From the NCBI GenBank assembly GCA_021300155.1, contig JAJTID010000030.1, forward strand, positions 62,001-126,000: a stretch of DNA of 64,000 bases, given 5' to 3'. Under the pieces are notes generated by a model. The model saw only the letters and a list, made by a program, of their open reading frames with translations. It ran no database searches and had not been told where the DNA came from. This document shows, one piece after another, positions 9,435 to 18,049 of this stretch. The stretch comes from Pirellula sp. Lineage in GTDB: Bacteria > Planctomycetota > Planctomycetia > Pirellulales > Pirellulaceae. Numbering within the stretch: position 1 is the stretch's first letter; each line of letters starts with the position of its first letter. Both the position numbers and the translations under genes were made by a program.

Positions 9435-10571
9435 CTATGCCGCGATTCGACGACTCAGAGCTGCCGAGGCCCCATAGACCAATCGTTGATACAGTTTTTC
9501 AAATCCGTCGATCATTTGCTCTTCGGTGAAGCGTTCCTGCGCAGACAGCAACGCTGCCTGCGTTCTTTCGAGGAGCTTTGGTGTTTTCTGGATGGATTCC
9601 ATCATCAATTGGGCCAGATTCGCGGGATCATCACCTTGAATAATGGCAGCCAGATCTTCGCCTGTATAGGGACTTCGTACCACTTCCCGCAAGCCGTCAC
9701 AGTCGGTACTAATGACAGGAGTGTTGAGCATTTGAGCCATGATCACAACCAGCGAAAGACCTTCAGCTTTCGAAGTATGAACGAATGCATCGCTACCTGC
9801 GACCCATCGTTCTGGATCATTTCGGAACCCGATCAACTTCACTTTTTCCTGAAGCGAATACCTGCGAATCAACTCTTCAAGCCGATGCCGCTCGCTACCT
9901 TCTCCACACACGACGATCCGAAAATCACTTAGATGCCATCGCAAGTGATGTGCAGCTTCGACGATTCGATGGTAGGATTTGCAAGGATTCAAACTGCCGA
10001 CGGCGGAAAAAACCGGGACGTCGGGCGAGACTCCCAGTTCTTCACAAATAGAAAAACGCGCCTCACGTTTGTCGATGCTAATCGGTTCCACGCCTCCGTG
10101 AATAACGGTAGTTTTGCTTTCCGAAATGCCAGACTCCGTGCAGATCTTTCGAACGGCTTGTGACACGCAAACCAAAGAGTCCAGCAGTCTATTGTAGAGC
10201 ATGGAAGAATGCACTGGAAAAGCAGAGTGCTTAACGCCAACTCGCTTGATTCTGGTTTTGCCAAAGAGCGACAGTCCGCTCCAGTTGATGGCGTGCGGGT
10301 CATTGGCATGGATCAATTGGACCGCATGCGATTTGCAAATTCGACGCAGACGCATCAAATCATAGGGGCTCGGAAGGCGGCTCGGTAAATGAAAAGAATC
10401 CCCCCCTTCTTCCGCAATTTTTTTGGCCAAAGTGCTTTCTTTGTCAGCAAACCAAGCGACATGGTGACCGCGTGCCAACAAACCTCGACCGAGCAACCAA
10501 ACGAATTTCTCGCCCCCGCCCCAGGTTTTCTGGGAGGACATTAAAGCTATCCGTAGGGGTTGAGGAAACAT
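9435..10571 (-). CDS. Family 4 (GT-B) glycosyltransferase
   Basis: 378 residues. The N-terminal Rossmann domain begins IALMSSQKTWGGGEKFVW, with the Gly-rich acceptor-side loop of GT4 enzymes; the C-terminal domain has the donor-binding segment GSDAFVHTSKAEGLSLVVI followed by NTPVISTDCDGLREVV. Such enzymes transfer sugars from nucleotide donors to lipid, polysaccharide or glycan acceptors on the cytoplasmic membrane face. The EX7E motif is incomplete: the first Glu is present (KAEG) but Met stands eight residues later where the second Glu is usual. It is isolated, so its product is unknown; the plus-strand gene beyond 10769 is divergent. Confidence 0.85.
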   Translation of the reverse strand: MFPQPLRIALMSSQKTWGGGEKFVWLLGRGLLARGHHVAWFADKESTLAKKIAEEGGDSFHLPSRLPSPYDLMRLRRICKSHAVQLIHANDPHAINWSGLSLFGKTRIKRVGVKHSAFPVHSSMLYNRLLDSLVCVSQAVRKICTESGISESKTTVIHGGVEPISIDKREARFSICEELGVSPDVPVFSAVGSLNPCKSYHRIVEAAHHLRWHLSDFRIVVCGEGSERHRLEELIRRYSLQEKVKLIGFRNDPERWVAGSDAFVHTSKAEGLSLVVIMAQMLNTPVISTDCDGLREVVRSPYTGEDLAAIIQGDDPANLAQLMMESIQKTPKLLERTQAALLSAQERFTEEQMIDGFEKLYQRLVYGASAALSRRIAA

Positions 10572-10768
10572 GAAAAAGGGGACACCATGCAGAGAACAGA
10601 CGTTTCATTTCGCTCTGATCGTACTTCTTTTGGAGTCCGAGAGTCCATAGCAAAATGACAGTTCCCCCTTGTCGGTTATCGTGTATTCTGCAACTAGAGG
10701 AGCGGGGATAGACCGCAGAGACGGTTCCCATGACAGTCGCAAGTAAATGAAATCGATGTGCGGAAAGA

Positions 10769-12076
10769 ATGAAGCTTAGGAAGAACACACTGTTTCCGAT
10801 TCGGTTCGAGTATTTGGAAGCGTTGTCAAATTTTGGTATTCAGCAGTCGCAGATCGATTCGGCTTTCGAGAACTTGGAAGGGATTCGACAATCCGTTCTC
10901 TCGTCAATGACGAAGAGTGACGATACGCCTGAGTTCGCATTTGTTGGATTCCCAGGACGTTCCTTGCAAGAATATGCGCAGTCTCGAACGAACAGCCAGC
11001 TTGGCCGAGTCTTCAAACGGGCGAATCGATGGCACTCTCTGGTAGACCGGGTTGTGATCCTTGGATGCGGAAGTGCTTACACTGGCGCCAAGGCGATTGT
11101 GGATTCATGTTGTCAACCATATTGGAACGAACTGAGTCGCGCTGAGCGAGGCTGCAAACCACGCGTCTATTTCGAAGGTGACAATTTCGACAACGATTCG
11201 TTGCAGGGGTTATTGCATCTGCTGGAGGCCCATAAGGGGCAAGTAGTTATAGACGAATTGGATCGATGGGCGTTGTTGATGGCTGCCCCGAACAATACGC
11301 ATCAACACATTGCAAAAACAAATGCAGCTTTCTTCCATTTGTCCAAGGCGCTAGCGAATGCCGTTGGAAACGATCATCAAACCATCGAAGAGCTCACAGC
11401 CATTGTCTCTGGGAACAGTCGTTCGCAGCAGGACGTGAACTTCGTAAGCTTAGGGGGCGATTCTTTGACGGTCCCAGACAATCTTCAAGGGCCATTCTCC
11501 CTCTTTTCTCCGGTAGGACTGTTGCCGGCTGCACTGGTTGGGATCAACGTGATGGAGTTGCTGGCGGGTGCAACACACATGACACAACATTTTCGAACCA
11601 TCGCGGCGAAAGAGAACTTGGTTTTGCAATTGGTAGCTTTCAAACAATTGCTTCGCCAACAAAAAGGAGTACAGGGCAGCACCATCCGACTATGGAGTAA
11701 ATCTCTTTTGGCATTTGGAAAATGGTACGAACATTTTTCAGCAGAAATTGCGAACAGAACCAATACTATGCAAAGAGAATTTTCTTTCCATCGTTCCGAA
11801 CTACACTCTGTCGCTCATTCCTTGGCTACGGATTTCCCGTGCGATGCGATTGTCAACATTTCCACCGAGCAATGGCGTTTCGACACGTTGGAATTCCACG
11901 CGAGTTCAACGCCCTCACGCTCTTACACACAGGCTTTACAGGAAGTATTAGCATCCGAAAATCGACGAGGCTCAGCAGCTAATTTGGTTCTGCCAAAGAT
12001 CGATGAGCTCCATATGGGCCAATTGTGCCAATTATGGATGCTCGCATCCTTGCTAGAGTCGCAATGGTCGACGTAG
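10769..12076 (+). CDS. Degenerate glucose-6-phosphate isomerase homologue (probable pseudoenzyme)
   Basis: 435 residues related to phosphoglucose isomerase: VVILGCGSAYTGAKAI (canonical form GIGGSxLGA), PRVYFEGDNFDNDSLQGLL, FSLFSPVGLLPAALVGINV and the LGQLFQL-like block HMGQLCQLWMLA. Features needed for catalysis in known enzymes appear lost. The phosphate loop SKSGGT is replaced by AAPNNTH, the Arg of GGRFS is Pro (QGPFSLF), the AESLGK segment reads SAEIANR, and the protein stops after LLESQWST, before the C-terminal GVEAYK segment that holds the catalytic lysine. No other frame downstream restores that tail. The frame itself is intact, so it seems maintained as a protein. It may be a regulator or a relic; a genuine pgi is expected elsewhere in the genome. 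Confidence 0.75.
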   Translation: MKLRKNTLFPIRFEYLEALSNFGIQQSQIDSAFENLEGIRQSVLSSMTKSDDTPEFAFVGFPGRSLQEYAQSRTNSQLGRVFKRANRWHSLVDRVVILGCGSAYTGAKAIVDSCCQPYWNELSRAERGCKPRVYFEGDNFDNDSLQGLLHLLEAHKGQVVIDELDRWALLMAAPNNTHQHIAKTNAAFFHLSKALANAVGNDHQTIEELTAIVSGNSRSQQDVNFVSLGGDSLTVPDNLQGPFSLFSPVGLLPAALVGINVMELLAGATHMTQHFRTIAAKENLVLQLVAFKQLLRQQKGVQGSTIRLWSKSLLAFGKWYEHFSAEIANRTNTMQREFSFHRSELHSVAHSLATDFPCDAIVNISTEQWRFDTLEFHASSTPSRSYTQALQEVLASENRRGSAANLVLPKIDELHMGQLCQLWMLASLLESQWST

Positions 12077-12210
12077 CTTCGTATTGAGCTACAAGACAGA
12101 TGGTTTTCCGTCGTTCCGAAATTGAGTAAGCTAGTCGCTAATAAAACAGTCGCGGTACGGTTTTGTCATTTACCCAATCATTCAGACACATCAAACGAGA
12201 GGTCGAAAGC

Positions 12211-12558
12211 ATGGCACGTGATATTCTCTTCTTGCTCAAGGAAGATTTCATGGATGGAGCAGGTGCTCCCTATTTCTGTCCCGACTGCGCGCAGATCTCT
12301 GGCGTCTTGTCCTACTTCCCGAAGTTAAGACACAAGCTCGATATTCGGTATGTCGATTTTCCCCGCCCACGCAATGAGATCGTGGAACTGCTGGAAGAAA
12401 AGCATCAGGGATGTCCTGTTTTGGTTTTGGACAAGCCTCCCGCGATGGACGCCTTGGCCTATGTGACGGGTCATGCCAACGGCAGGAGTTTCATTTCTGG
12501 AGCCAAGGCAATCGCGAACTACTGGTCGTATACCGAAAGTGTCTCGCGACCTCACTAG
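12211..12558 (+). CDS. DUF3088 domain protein
   Basis: 115 residues from ATG 12211, chosen because AGAGG lies upstream and the family begins at DILFLLKEDF; an earlier ATG at 12163 would add an unrelated 16-residue leader. It matches DUF3088: YFCPDCAQISGVLSYFP, LDIRYVDFPRPRNEIVELL, then a short GRSFISGAKAIANYW tail. The CPDC pair and the alpha/beta pattern recall a glutathione-S-transferase or thioredoxin-like N-terminal domain, but no activity is established. Its 3' end overlaps the convergent polyketide synthase gene by 4 bp. Confidence 0.78.
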   Translation: MARDILFLLKEDFMDGAGAPYFCPDCAQISGVLSYFPKLRHKLDIRYVDFPRPRNEIVELLEEKHQGCPVLVLDKPPAMDALAYVTGHANGRSFISGAKAIANYWSYTESVSRPH

Positions 12559-13847
12559 TCCGCGACGTTCAATATCGTTCGCGTCAGCAGCATTGCCTCG
12601 ACAGAGAGTCCTGGGCCAAAGCCGAGTACGACACATGTCTCCGTTTCAGAATCAAGCCGAACGCATTCGTTCAATACGAATGCAACGGTCGGAGAAGACA
12701 TGTTTCCGTAGTTTCGAAGCACGGAACGCGATGCAGCCAAGCTCACAGGTTGAAGGCTCAGGGCAGATTCAACAGCATCAATAATCCGCGGCCCCCCGGG
12801 GTGCACGGCCCAAACGTCTATGTGCGAAAGATCTCGGTCGTTCTCCGCTAGCCAACCAACGAGTGCTTCGCGAAGTACACTTTCCACGATGCCAGGAACT
12901 TCGGGAGATAGCGACATACGAAAACCGTGGTCACCTATTTCCCAACCCATCATGTGATTGGTGTTCGGAATCTTGTATGAAAAGCTGGACTGCAGATTCC
13001 AGGCATTCTCCTCTGGCTGGAGTAGATCGATATCATCCGTGGCTGCCACCAAAAAACTTGCAGCGCCATCCGCGAAAAGCGCATTCGCGACCAATTGTTG
13101 TGGATCCTCTGAAAACTGCTGATGAATACTGCACAGTTCCACCGCGCCCACAAGTACGATTGCATCTTTGTCACCGTTGGCGATTGCGCCCGCGACGCGC
13201 AGCCCATTCAACAATCCGTGACATCCCATAAAACCTACATGAGTCCTTTGCACTGATGGACTCAAGCCCAGTCGCTCGATCAACTCATGATCGATGCCTG
13301 GAGCCGAGAATCCCGTGCACGATACAGTTACAAGATGGGTGATTCGCTGGGCTGTGAGTCCCGAAATCTCGATCGTTTGCTCACAAGCCTTGTGCAGCAA
13401 TGGCGCAGCGTATTCACGATAAGCTTGCATGCGTTGGAAAGTGCTCGGCCCAGACGGATGACTATCGCTGGCTTTCGCATAAAACGACTGCCGCGATTCC
13501 GGCTCGCCTGACTCGTGATGGAGAAGCACGCTACCTCGCCGCTCGACACCTGACTTTTTGTACAACGCAGGCAAAGCATCGCGCCAGCGTCGAGTGATTC
13601 CAATCGATTGCGCCAAGATCGCAGAGTCCGATTGCAGAATCGAGTGCTCCGGAACGGCTGTCGCTCCCGCAAATAGAACTGGTGAGACTACGTCATTATC
13701 GAATGCAAAAGCTGGTTTCGGATGGGTGGCACCCAATCGCACATCCTCAAGACCCACTTTGCTCGCTCGGCTTTTCGAGACTGTCGGGCAACCCAGCGAC
13801 TGATCCGCTGCCGATGATTGCGATGTTTGGTTATCCATAAGTTCCAT
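12555..13847 (-). CDS. Type III polyketide synthase
   Basis: 430 residues. The chalcone-synthase-like fold has a complete catalytic triad: Cys177 in TVSCTGFSAPG, His349 in VHPGGPRI, Asn382 in NYGNMSSPT, plus the family GFGPGLSVE near the C-terminus. Such homodimeric enzymes load a fatty acyl-CoA or similar starter, extend it with malonyl-CoA and cyclise to pyrones, resorcinols or related rings. The ATG start at 13847 has GAGAAAGA just upstream, so the gene overlaps the preceding flavoprotein gene by 160 bp; the first ~56 residues lie outside the conserved core and no later ATG or GTG fits the core start. It is last in a minus-strand operon of exporter, methyltransferase, oxidoreductase and synthase. 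A long-chain starter is expected from that context, but product type is unproven. Confidence 0.93.
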   Translation of the reverse strand: MELMDNQTSQSSAADQSLGCPTVSKSRASKVGLEDVRLGATHPKPAFAFDNDVVSPVLFAGATAVPEHSILQSDSAILAQSIGITRRWRDALPALYKKSGVERRGSVLLHHESGEPESRQSFYAKASDSHPSGPSTFQRMQAYREYAAPLLHKACEQTIEISGLTAQRITHLVTVSCTGFSAPGIDHELIERLGLSPSVQRTHVGFMGCHGLLNGLRVAGAIANGDKDAIVLVGAVELCSIHQQFSEDPQQLVANALFADGAASFLVAATDDIDLLQPEENAWNLQSSFSYKIPNTNHMMGWEIGDHGFRMSLSPEVPGIVESVLREALVGWLAENDRDLSHIDVWAVHPGGPRIIDAVESALSLQPVSLAASRSVLRNYGNMSSPTVAFVLNECVRLDSETETCVVLGFGPGLSVEAMLLTRTILNVAD

Positions 13848-14908
13848 TCTTTCTCTGCAGTTTTTGTATCAGAGCTAAGGTGTGCTTGGTAAAGCAAAGG
13901 CACCAAAGCTTCTGCCCCCTTAAAGGCCCAGGACATTCCCTCGCCAGTAAAAGGCTCGACGTACCCTGTCGCATCCCCTAACAAGAAAATGTTTTGCTTT
14001 GCGACACACTCTGACTGTCTAGTCAAATGCGGAGTCGATTGCCAATTCAAATCGCGTACAAAAGAGCTATCTGCTCCACATTCTCGGAGCACTTGTTGAA
14101 CCGTCGCACCGATATCCTTTGCAACGCGAACAGCGGATGGATCCATCGCAGCTGCCAAATCTACGCAGTCTCCATCGGTATCGCATATCCCTAGATAACC
14201 AGCAGAACCTACTAGCATATGAAGTTGAGGTTTGGTCCCAGGTGATGATGACGCGAACAACTCCGGAACTTTGTCGCGTGGAACTAACGCATGCAATCCG
14301 ATACGAGAGTTTTCCATCACAGAGGCAGGCCACTCTTCGGATATCGGCAGAGAAGATCTCGATAATCCTGACGCAACCACGACCCTCCGGCCCAGTACAG
14401 AAACAGGCTCTGTGGCGCTGTCTGTGCTGCTTGTGCTCTTGAGTATCACGACACGGTGTTGGTTGTCCGACCCCGCGTCGATAGACTGAATCTTTGCTCG
14501 TATTCCATCGATAAACGTCGTGCCGCAATGCTCCGCATGATCGACGAGCATCTGGTCGAGCGTAGAACGCCGGACGCTGAGCATCGATGGCACACCCCAT
14601 TGCGACGAGTATTTGTTAATCTGCAAGTGCAGTCGATCGATAACTACTGCACCAGCGTATTTGATTTTGTCGTAAAGTCCGATGCTTTGCAAAAAGCTTT
14701 GTGCGCGTTGATTCAGGCATCCACCGCATACTTTATCGCGAGGAAAGAATTGCGAGTCCACCAAGAGAACAGACAGTCCACGCTGCGAAGCGAGAATGGC
14801 AGCAGATGCGCCAGCAACACCGGCACCGACAATGACCAAATCGAAGACTTTCCCTCCGATGTTACGCAATGAACATGCAGGAACGTTTCGATCTCCGTGC
14901 GTAATCAT
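13688..14908 (-). CDS. FAD-dependent oxidoreductase, geranylgeranyl-reductase type
   Basis: 406 residues. The N-terminal Rossmann motif is FDLVIVGAGVAGASAA (Gly28, Gly30, Gly33), followed by Asp51 for ribose binding (LLVDSQ) and the DKVCGGCLN block typical of the geranylgeranyl reductase/halogenase-like group of flavoproteins. The second FAD motif is FLLGDATGYVEPFTGEGMSWA in the last third. It could reduce isoprenoid double bonds or hydroxylate a polyketide ring; in the Streptomyces srs operon a flavin monooxygenase (SrsC) oxidises alkylresorcinols. The start codon overlaps the upstream methyltransferase stop (ATGA, 14905-14908), implying translational coupling, and its 3' end overlaps the polyketide synthase gene. 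Confidence 0.88.
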   Translation of the reverse strand: MITHGDRNVPACSLRNIGGKVFDLVIVGAGVAGASAAILASQRGLSVLLVDSQFFPRDKVCGGCLNQRAQSFLQSIGLYDKIKYAGAVVIDRLHLQINKYSSQWGVPSMLSVRRSTLDQMLVDHAEHCGTTFIDGIRAKIQSIDAGSDNQHRVVILKSTSSTDSATEPVSVLGRRVVVASGLSRSSLPISEEWPASVMENSRIGLHALVPRDKVPELFASSSPGTKPQLHMLVGSAGYLGICDTDGDCVDLAAAMDPSAVRVAKDIGATVQQVLRECGADSSFVRDLNWQSTPHLTRQSECVAKQNIFLLGDATGYVEPFTGEGMSWAFKGAEALVPLLYQAHLSSDTKTAEKEWNLWITKHRNHRQRISRWVARQSRKAERAKWVLRMCDWVPPIRNQLLHSIMT

Positions 14909-15657
14909 ACGGCATTCCAGGTGCAGAGAAATCTCTCAGGCCAATGATGCTTGACTTCTGCATCCTTCAGTCCTGCTTCGTCGCCAACGCGAAGCAGTTC
15001 ATGGACCGTGTAAGCCGCGCGAACGGACTGCGGTCCATCGAAGTGAACCACTGGCGATCGCGAAAGTAAATGACAACCTATTTTCGCAAGCCACCATCCC
15101 AGGTGCGTACGTTTCAAATCGTCGACGATTACAATCCCCTTCGAGAGTCGCTTCATCGCCCGCAAAAGCTCGACTGATTGTTCGTTGGTGAAGTGATGCA
15201 TAAACAAAGTGCAATAGACGACATCAAATTGTTTTGAAACGGGATCGGCCTGAGAATTCTCACTCTCTTGCAAAAGGCTGGTCTCAACTAAAGCGTTTCG
15301 TTGCTCAAAAGACACGGCTTGAGCTAATTTAGGATGCAAATGGTGTGCCAACAAATTGCGATTAGCAGCTTCGATAGCGATCGGGCTCATGTCCCAACCT
15401 GTGGTGCAAACTCGATGCTTCTTTTGAAGACGAACCGTGAGATCTAACGCGACATCACCGCTTCCGCATCCCAGATCGAGAATACTGATCTCTCCCCAGC
15501 GATTTTTATCAAAGGCTGTGTGGATACTTTTTGCAAGCTGCCGTCCGGTTCCACACAGTCGATTGATGCGCCGCAAACCAGCGAGTGCTCTTTGGTGCTC
15601 GTGATGGTCTAGGTGGGGATCGTCCATCAGTTCCGGTACGATATGCCGATCTCTCAT
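14905..15657 (-). CDS. Class I SAM-dependent methyltransferase
   Basis: 250 residues from ATG 15657, which forms an ATGA overlap with the exporter stop; the longer frame up to 15882 runs inside the exporter gene and is not likely used. Motif I is ISILDLGCGSGDVALDL (~57-73), followed by a mid-domain acidic segment (GWDMSPIAIEAA) and VVYCTLFMHHF (motif II region). The start MRDRHIVPELMDDP matches a group of bacterial methyltransferases found next to type III polyketide synthases and flavoproteins. Likely O- or C-methylation of the polyketide product. Expressed with its neighbours through overlapping stops and starts. Confidence 0.88.
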   Translation of the reverse strand: MRDRHIVPELMDDPHLDHHEHQRALAGLRRINRLCGTGRQLAKSIHTAFDKNRWGEISILDLGCGSGDVALDLTVRLQKKHRVCTTGWDMSPIAIEAANRNLLAHHLHPKLAQAVSFEQRNALVETSLLQESENSQADPVSKQFDVVYCTLFMHHFTNEQSVELLRAMKRLSKGIVIVDDLKRTHLGWWLAKIGCHLLSRSPVVHFDGPQSVRAAYTVHELLRVGDEAGLKDAEVKHHWPERFLCTWNAV

Positions 15658-18014
15658 GTCGCACCATTGATGGGTGGAACGGATTTGCTTCGTGACGCGA
15701 TTACTTTGCCCAGTGGAGACAGCAATAACGCTGGGAGCATCACGAGATCTCCAACAATCGCACCGACCAACATCACAACCATTAACTTTGCAAATTGCCC
15801 CGTTGGAATGAATTCGGAAAACATAAAAGGAATCATTGCTGAGCAGGAGATAATCGTGGTGTGCAGCATCGCATTTCCACATGCAACGTAGGTTTTTTTC
15901 ACTGCTTCGAGACGAGAAAACCCAGCGTCAAGTTCGCGTTTGTACCACGAGACGAAGTGAAGAGTGTCATCCACTGCAATCCCGAGCGCAACGCTGGCAG
16001 TAAGAATACCAGCGATATCGAGTGATAATGCGAACCAACCCATCATGCCAAAGGCAAAGGTCACCGGGAAGATGTTCGGGAGCATGATCAGTAAGCCACC
16101 ACGGATACTATTAACCATCCACATCATAACGGGAGTGATCAACAAGAATGCAGAAAGAAAGCTCAGTCCCAAATCTTGAAGAAGGGCAATTTGCGTATCG
16201 TTCATGACGGGAGACAGTCCAGTAAACTCCGCATCGTCGGGCTTTTGGCTTGTGCCGTTTGGCTCAGTCTGCATCGTTTCCATTACGGTCTTGCGGATAG
16301 ACTCAGTCATTTCGCCATAACTACTTCTGGAAACGGCGGATACCTTAGCCATCAATCGCCAAGTTCTTCCTTCGGAGTCTGTATGCACTAGACCTTTTGA
16401 GACAAATTCCTCCAACCCGGAATCTATCCTGTTTTTCAGAACGGAACGAACGACCGCCGCTCTTACGTTGGAGCCTTTTGGCCAATTTGGAACGAAAGTC
16501 GCGACCGAAAAAACGCCACCTACGGTTTGGTTTTCTTCCAGCGCCTCGTCTATAGCTTGTATCCAGCGAACTTGATTCAGAAGATTTTCACGAGAACCAT
16601 CGCGAAAATGGACTAGCACTTCCACCGTGGCAATAGGGCCAACGTGAGCTTCGAACCATCGCATATCGGAATTGGTTCGGCTCGATTCCGGAAACATATC
16701 GCAGAACTTTGTCGACGATCGCAAGTAATAAAGCCCACACGAAGTCCCGCCAATGATCAGCAAACTAACAACAACGATCACTGAACTCCACCGTCCGACC
16801 CAATTGGTATACGCGATTTGAAATGAGGCCGGAAAGAAGATCCACGACTTATTGCGTTCTCGCGATTGCATAATTTTAGTTTCATCATCGTGGGAGGAAG
16901 CGAGTCGAGACGCACTCGATCCAAAAATCCAACTTGCCACCGACGGGAAGACCAGCAACAAAAATGCTGTCGCAATTCCTAAGCTTATCGCTGAAAAAAT
17001 TCCGAACTGACGCACCGGTGCTAACTGGCTAGTCACGAGGGAGCCCATCCCAAGCATCGTTGTTGCGCTAGAAAGCAAGCATGGTTGCCAACCGATCACA
17101 ATCGAACGCGCGCCGCGATCGCGAATGTTAGGAAACCGTTCGGCATGATCTTCGAAAAAGTAGTTCACAAGATGGATGGCACCGGATAACGTAAGCATAA
17201 AAACCAGCGTTGGCAATACGATGAGAACCGCGCTGAACTGGTTGCCTGTGTAGAAAACCAATCCTATCGCAATCAATTGTCCGAACGACGCGATCGTCAA
17301 GACAAGCAACGCGCCACGAACGCTCCCAAGACAAAGCGCGGACAATACGAACCCTAAGACGGACGACGGAAGGACAAGCTTTTGTAAGCTCGCCTCTGCG
17401 GCCTCATCCACCGCGTAGGCCTCAAAAACGGTCCCGACCATTCGAAGTTGATCTCGCCCTAAATCGCTAACCTCATCCGCAACCGTTCGGACGGCATCGA
17501 TTACTTTCTTATGGGACCGTACTCCTTCTTCGGTTACACCTAGCACAATGCAAGAAGTATCATCTTTTCCACAGAGTACACCGCGCAGTCTAGATTTGGC
17601 CTCCTCCTCGCTCAGCCTCAAAGGTGGCTGCATGAGCGAGGCAACGACAGAATCCGTAGCTTCTAGTTTTGTGAACCACAAAGCATAGTCTGGAAGACCA
17701 ACGATGCGCTTTTGAAATGCGGCTAGTCTCGGGTCATCGATGGCGCACTTCTCCCAAGAAATCAGCACCACTTGGTCTGTGCCAAAGTTCTTCGCGAATG
17801 CTTCGTACCTTAGCCGTTCTAGCCTTCCTTCCGGAAGCCACTGGTGAACACCAGCAGAGCCCATCGGTAGATTCACTACGGCAAAGATACCGAACGGAAG
17901 AGCGAGCAATGCGACAACTAGCGACAGTCGCGACAAACGGAGAAGAATCGACTCAGCGATGATTTGGCCTACCGTTTGCAATGAACTGAGTTGTAATGGA
18001 AGATGTGCACCCAA
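15654..18014 (-). CDS. MMPL/RND-family lipid exporter
   Basis: 786 residues with the two-fold RND layout: TM1 near residues 33-50 (LSLVVALLALPFGIFAVV), a ~170-residue periplasmic loop, TMs 2-6 (~215-365), TM7 (~410-430), a second loop, and TMs 8-12 to the C-terminus. Duplicated TM4-like motifs are visible as MLTLSGAIHLVNYF and VALGIAVDDTLHFVSWY, the latter with the acidic pair used for proton coupling. The family includes mycobacterial MmpL proteins and HpnN, which move lipids between membranes. The start is unusual: TTG at 18014, directly after an in-frame TGA, or TTG at 17981; no ATG or GTG is available. It is the first gene of the operon that ends with the polyketide synthase, so it probably exports that product. 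Confidence 0.9.
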   Translation of the reverse strand: MGAHLPLQLSSLQTVGQIIAESILLRLSRLSLVVALLALPFGIFAVVNLPMGSAGVHQWLPEGRLERLRYEAFAKNFGTDQVVLISWEKCAIDDPRLAAFQKRIVGLPDYALWFTKLEATDSVVASLMQPPLRLSEEEAKSRLRGVLCGKDDTSCIVLGVTEEGVRSHKKVIDAVRTVADEVSDLGRDQLRMVGTVFEAYAVDEAAEASLQKLVLPSSVLGFVLSALCLGSVRGALLVLTIASFGQLIAIGLVFYTGNQFSAVLIVLPTLVFMLTLSGAIHLVNYFFEDHAERFPNIRDRGARSIVIGWQPCLLSSATTMLGMGSLVTSQLAPVRQFGIFSAISLGIATAFLLLVFPSVASWIFGSSASRLASSHDDETKIMQSRERNKSWIFFPASFQIAYTNWVGRWSSVIVVVSLLIIGGTSCGLYYLRSSTKFCDMFPESSRTNSDMRWFEAHVGPIATVEVLVHFRDGSRENLLNQVRWIQAIDEALEENQTVGGVFSVATFVPNWPKGSNVRAAVVRSVLKNRIDSGLEEFVSKGLVHTDSEGRTWRLMAKVSAVSRSSYGEMTESIRKTVMETMQTEPNGTSQKPDDAEFTGLSPVMNDTQIALLQDLGLSFLSAFLLITPVMMWMVNSIRGGLLIMLPNIFPVTFAFGMMGWFALSLDIAGILTASVALGIAVDDTLHFVSWYKRELDAGFSRLEAVKKTYVACGNAMLHTTIISCSAMIPFMFSEFIPTGQFAKLMVVMLVGAIVGDLVMLPALLLSPLGKVIASRSKSVPPINGAT

Positions 18015-18049
18015 TCATGGATGCATTGTATCGAACGAAAGGAATCGCC

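Noticed and set aside
12077-12210. Terminator GTAGCT...AGCTAC near 12078
   Set aside because: Only a six-base stem with a long loop and no T-run, too weak to call.
12411-12851. 146-codon plus-strand ORF
   Set aside because: Mostly antisense to the polyketide synthase gene, no family resemblance.
15658-15882. N-terminal extension of the cluster methyltransferase
   Set aside because: It lies inside the exporter gene and the ATGA overlap gives a better start with family-like sequence.
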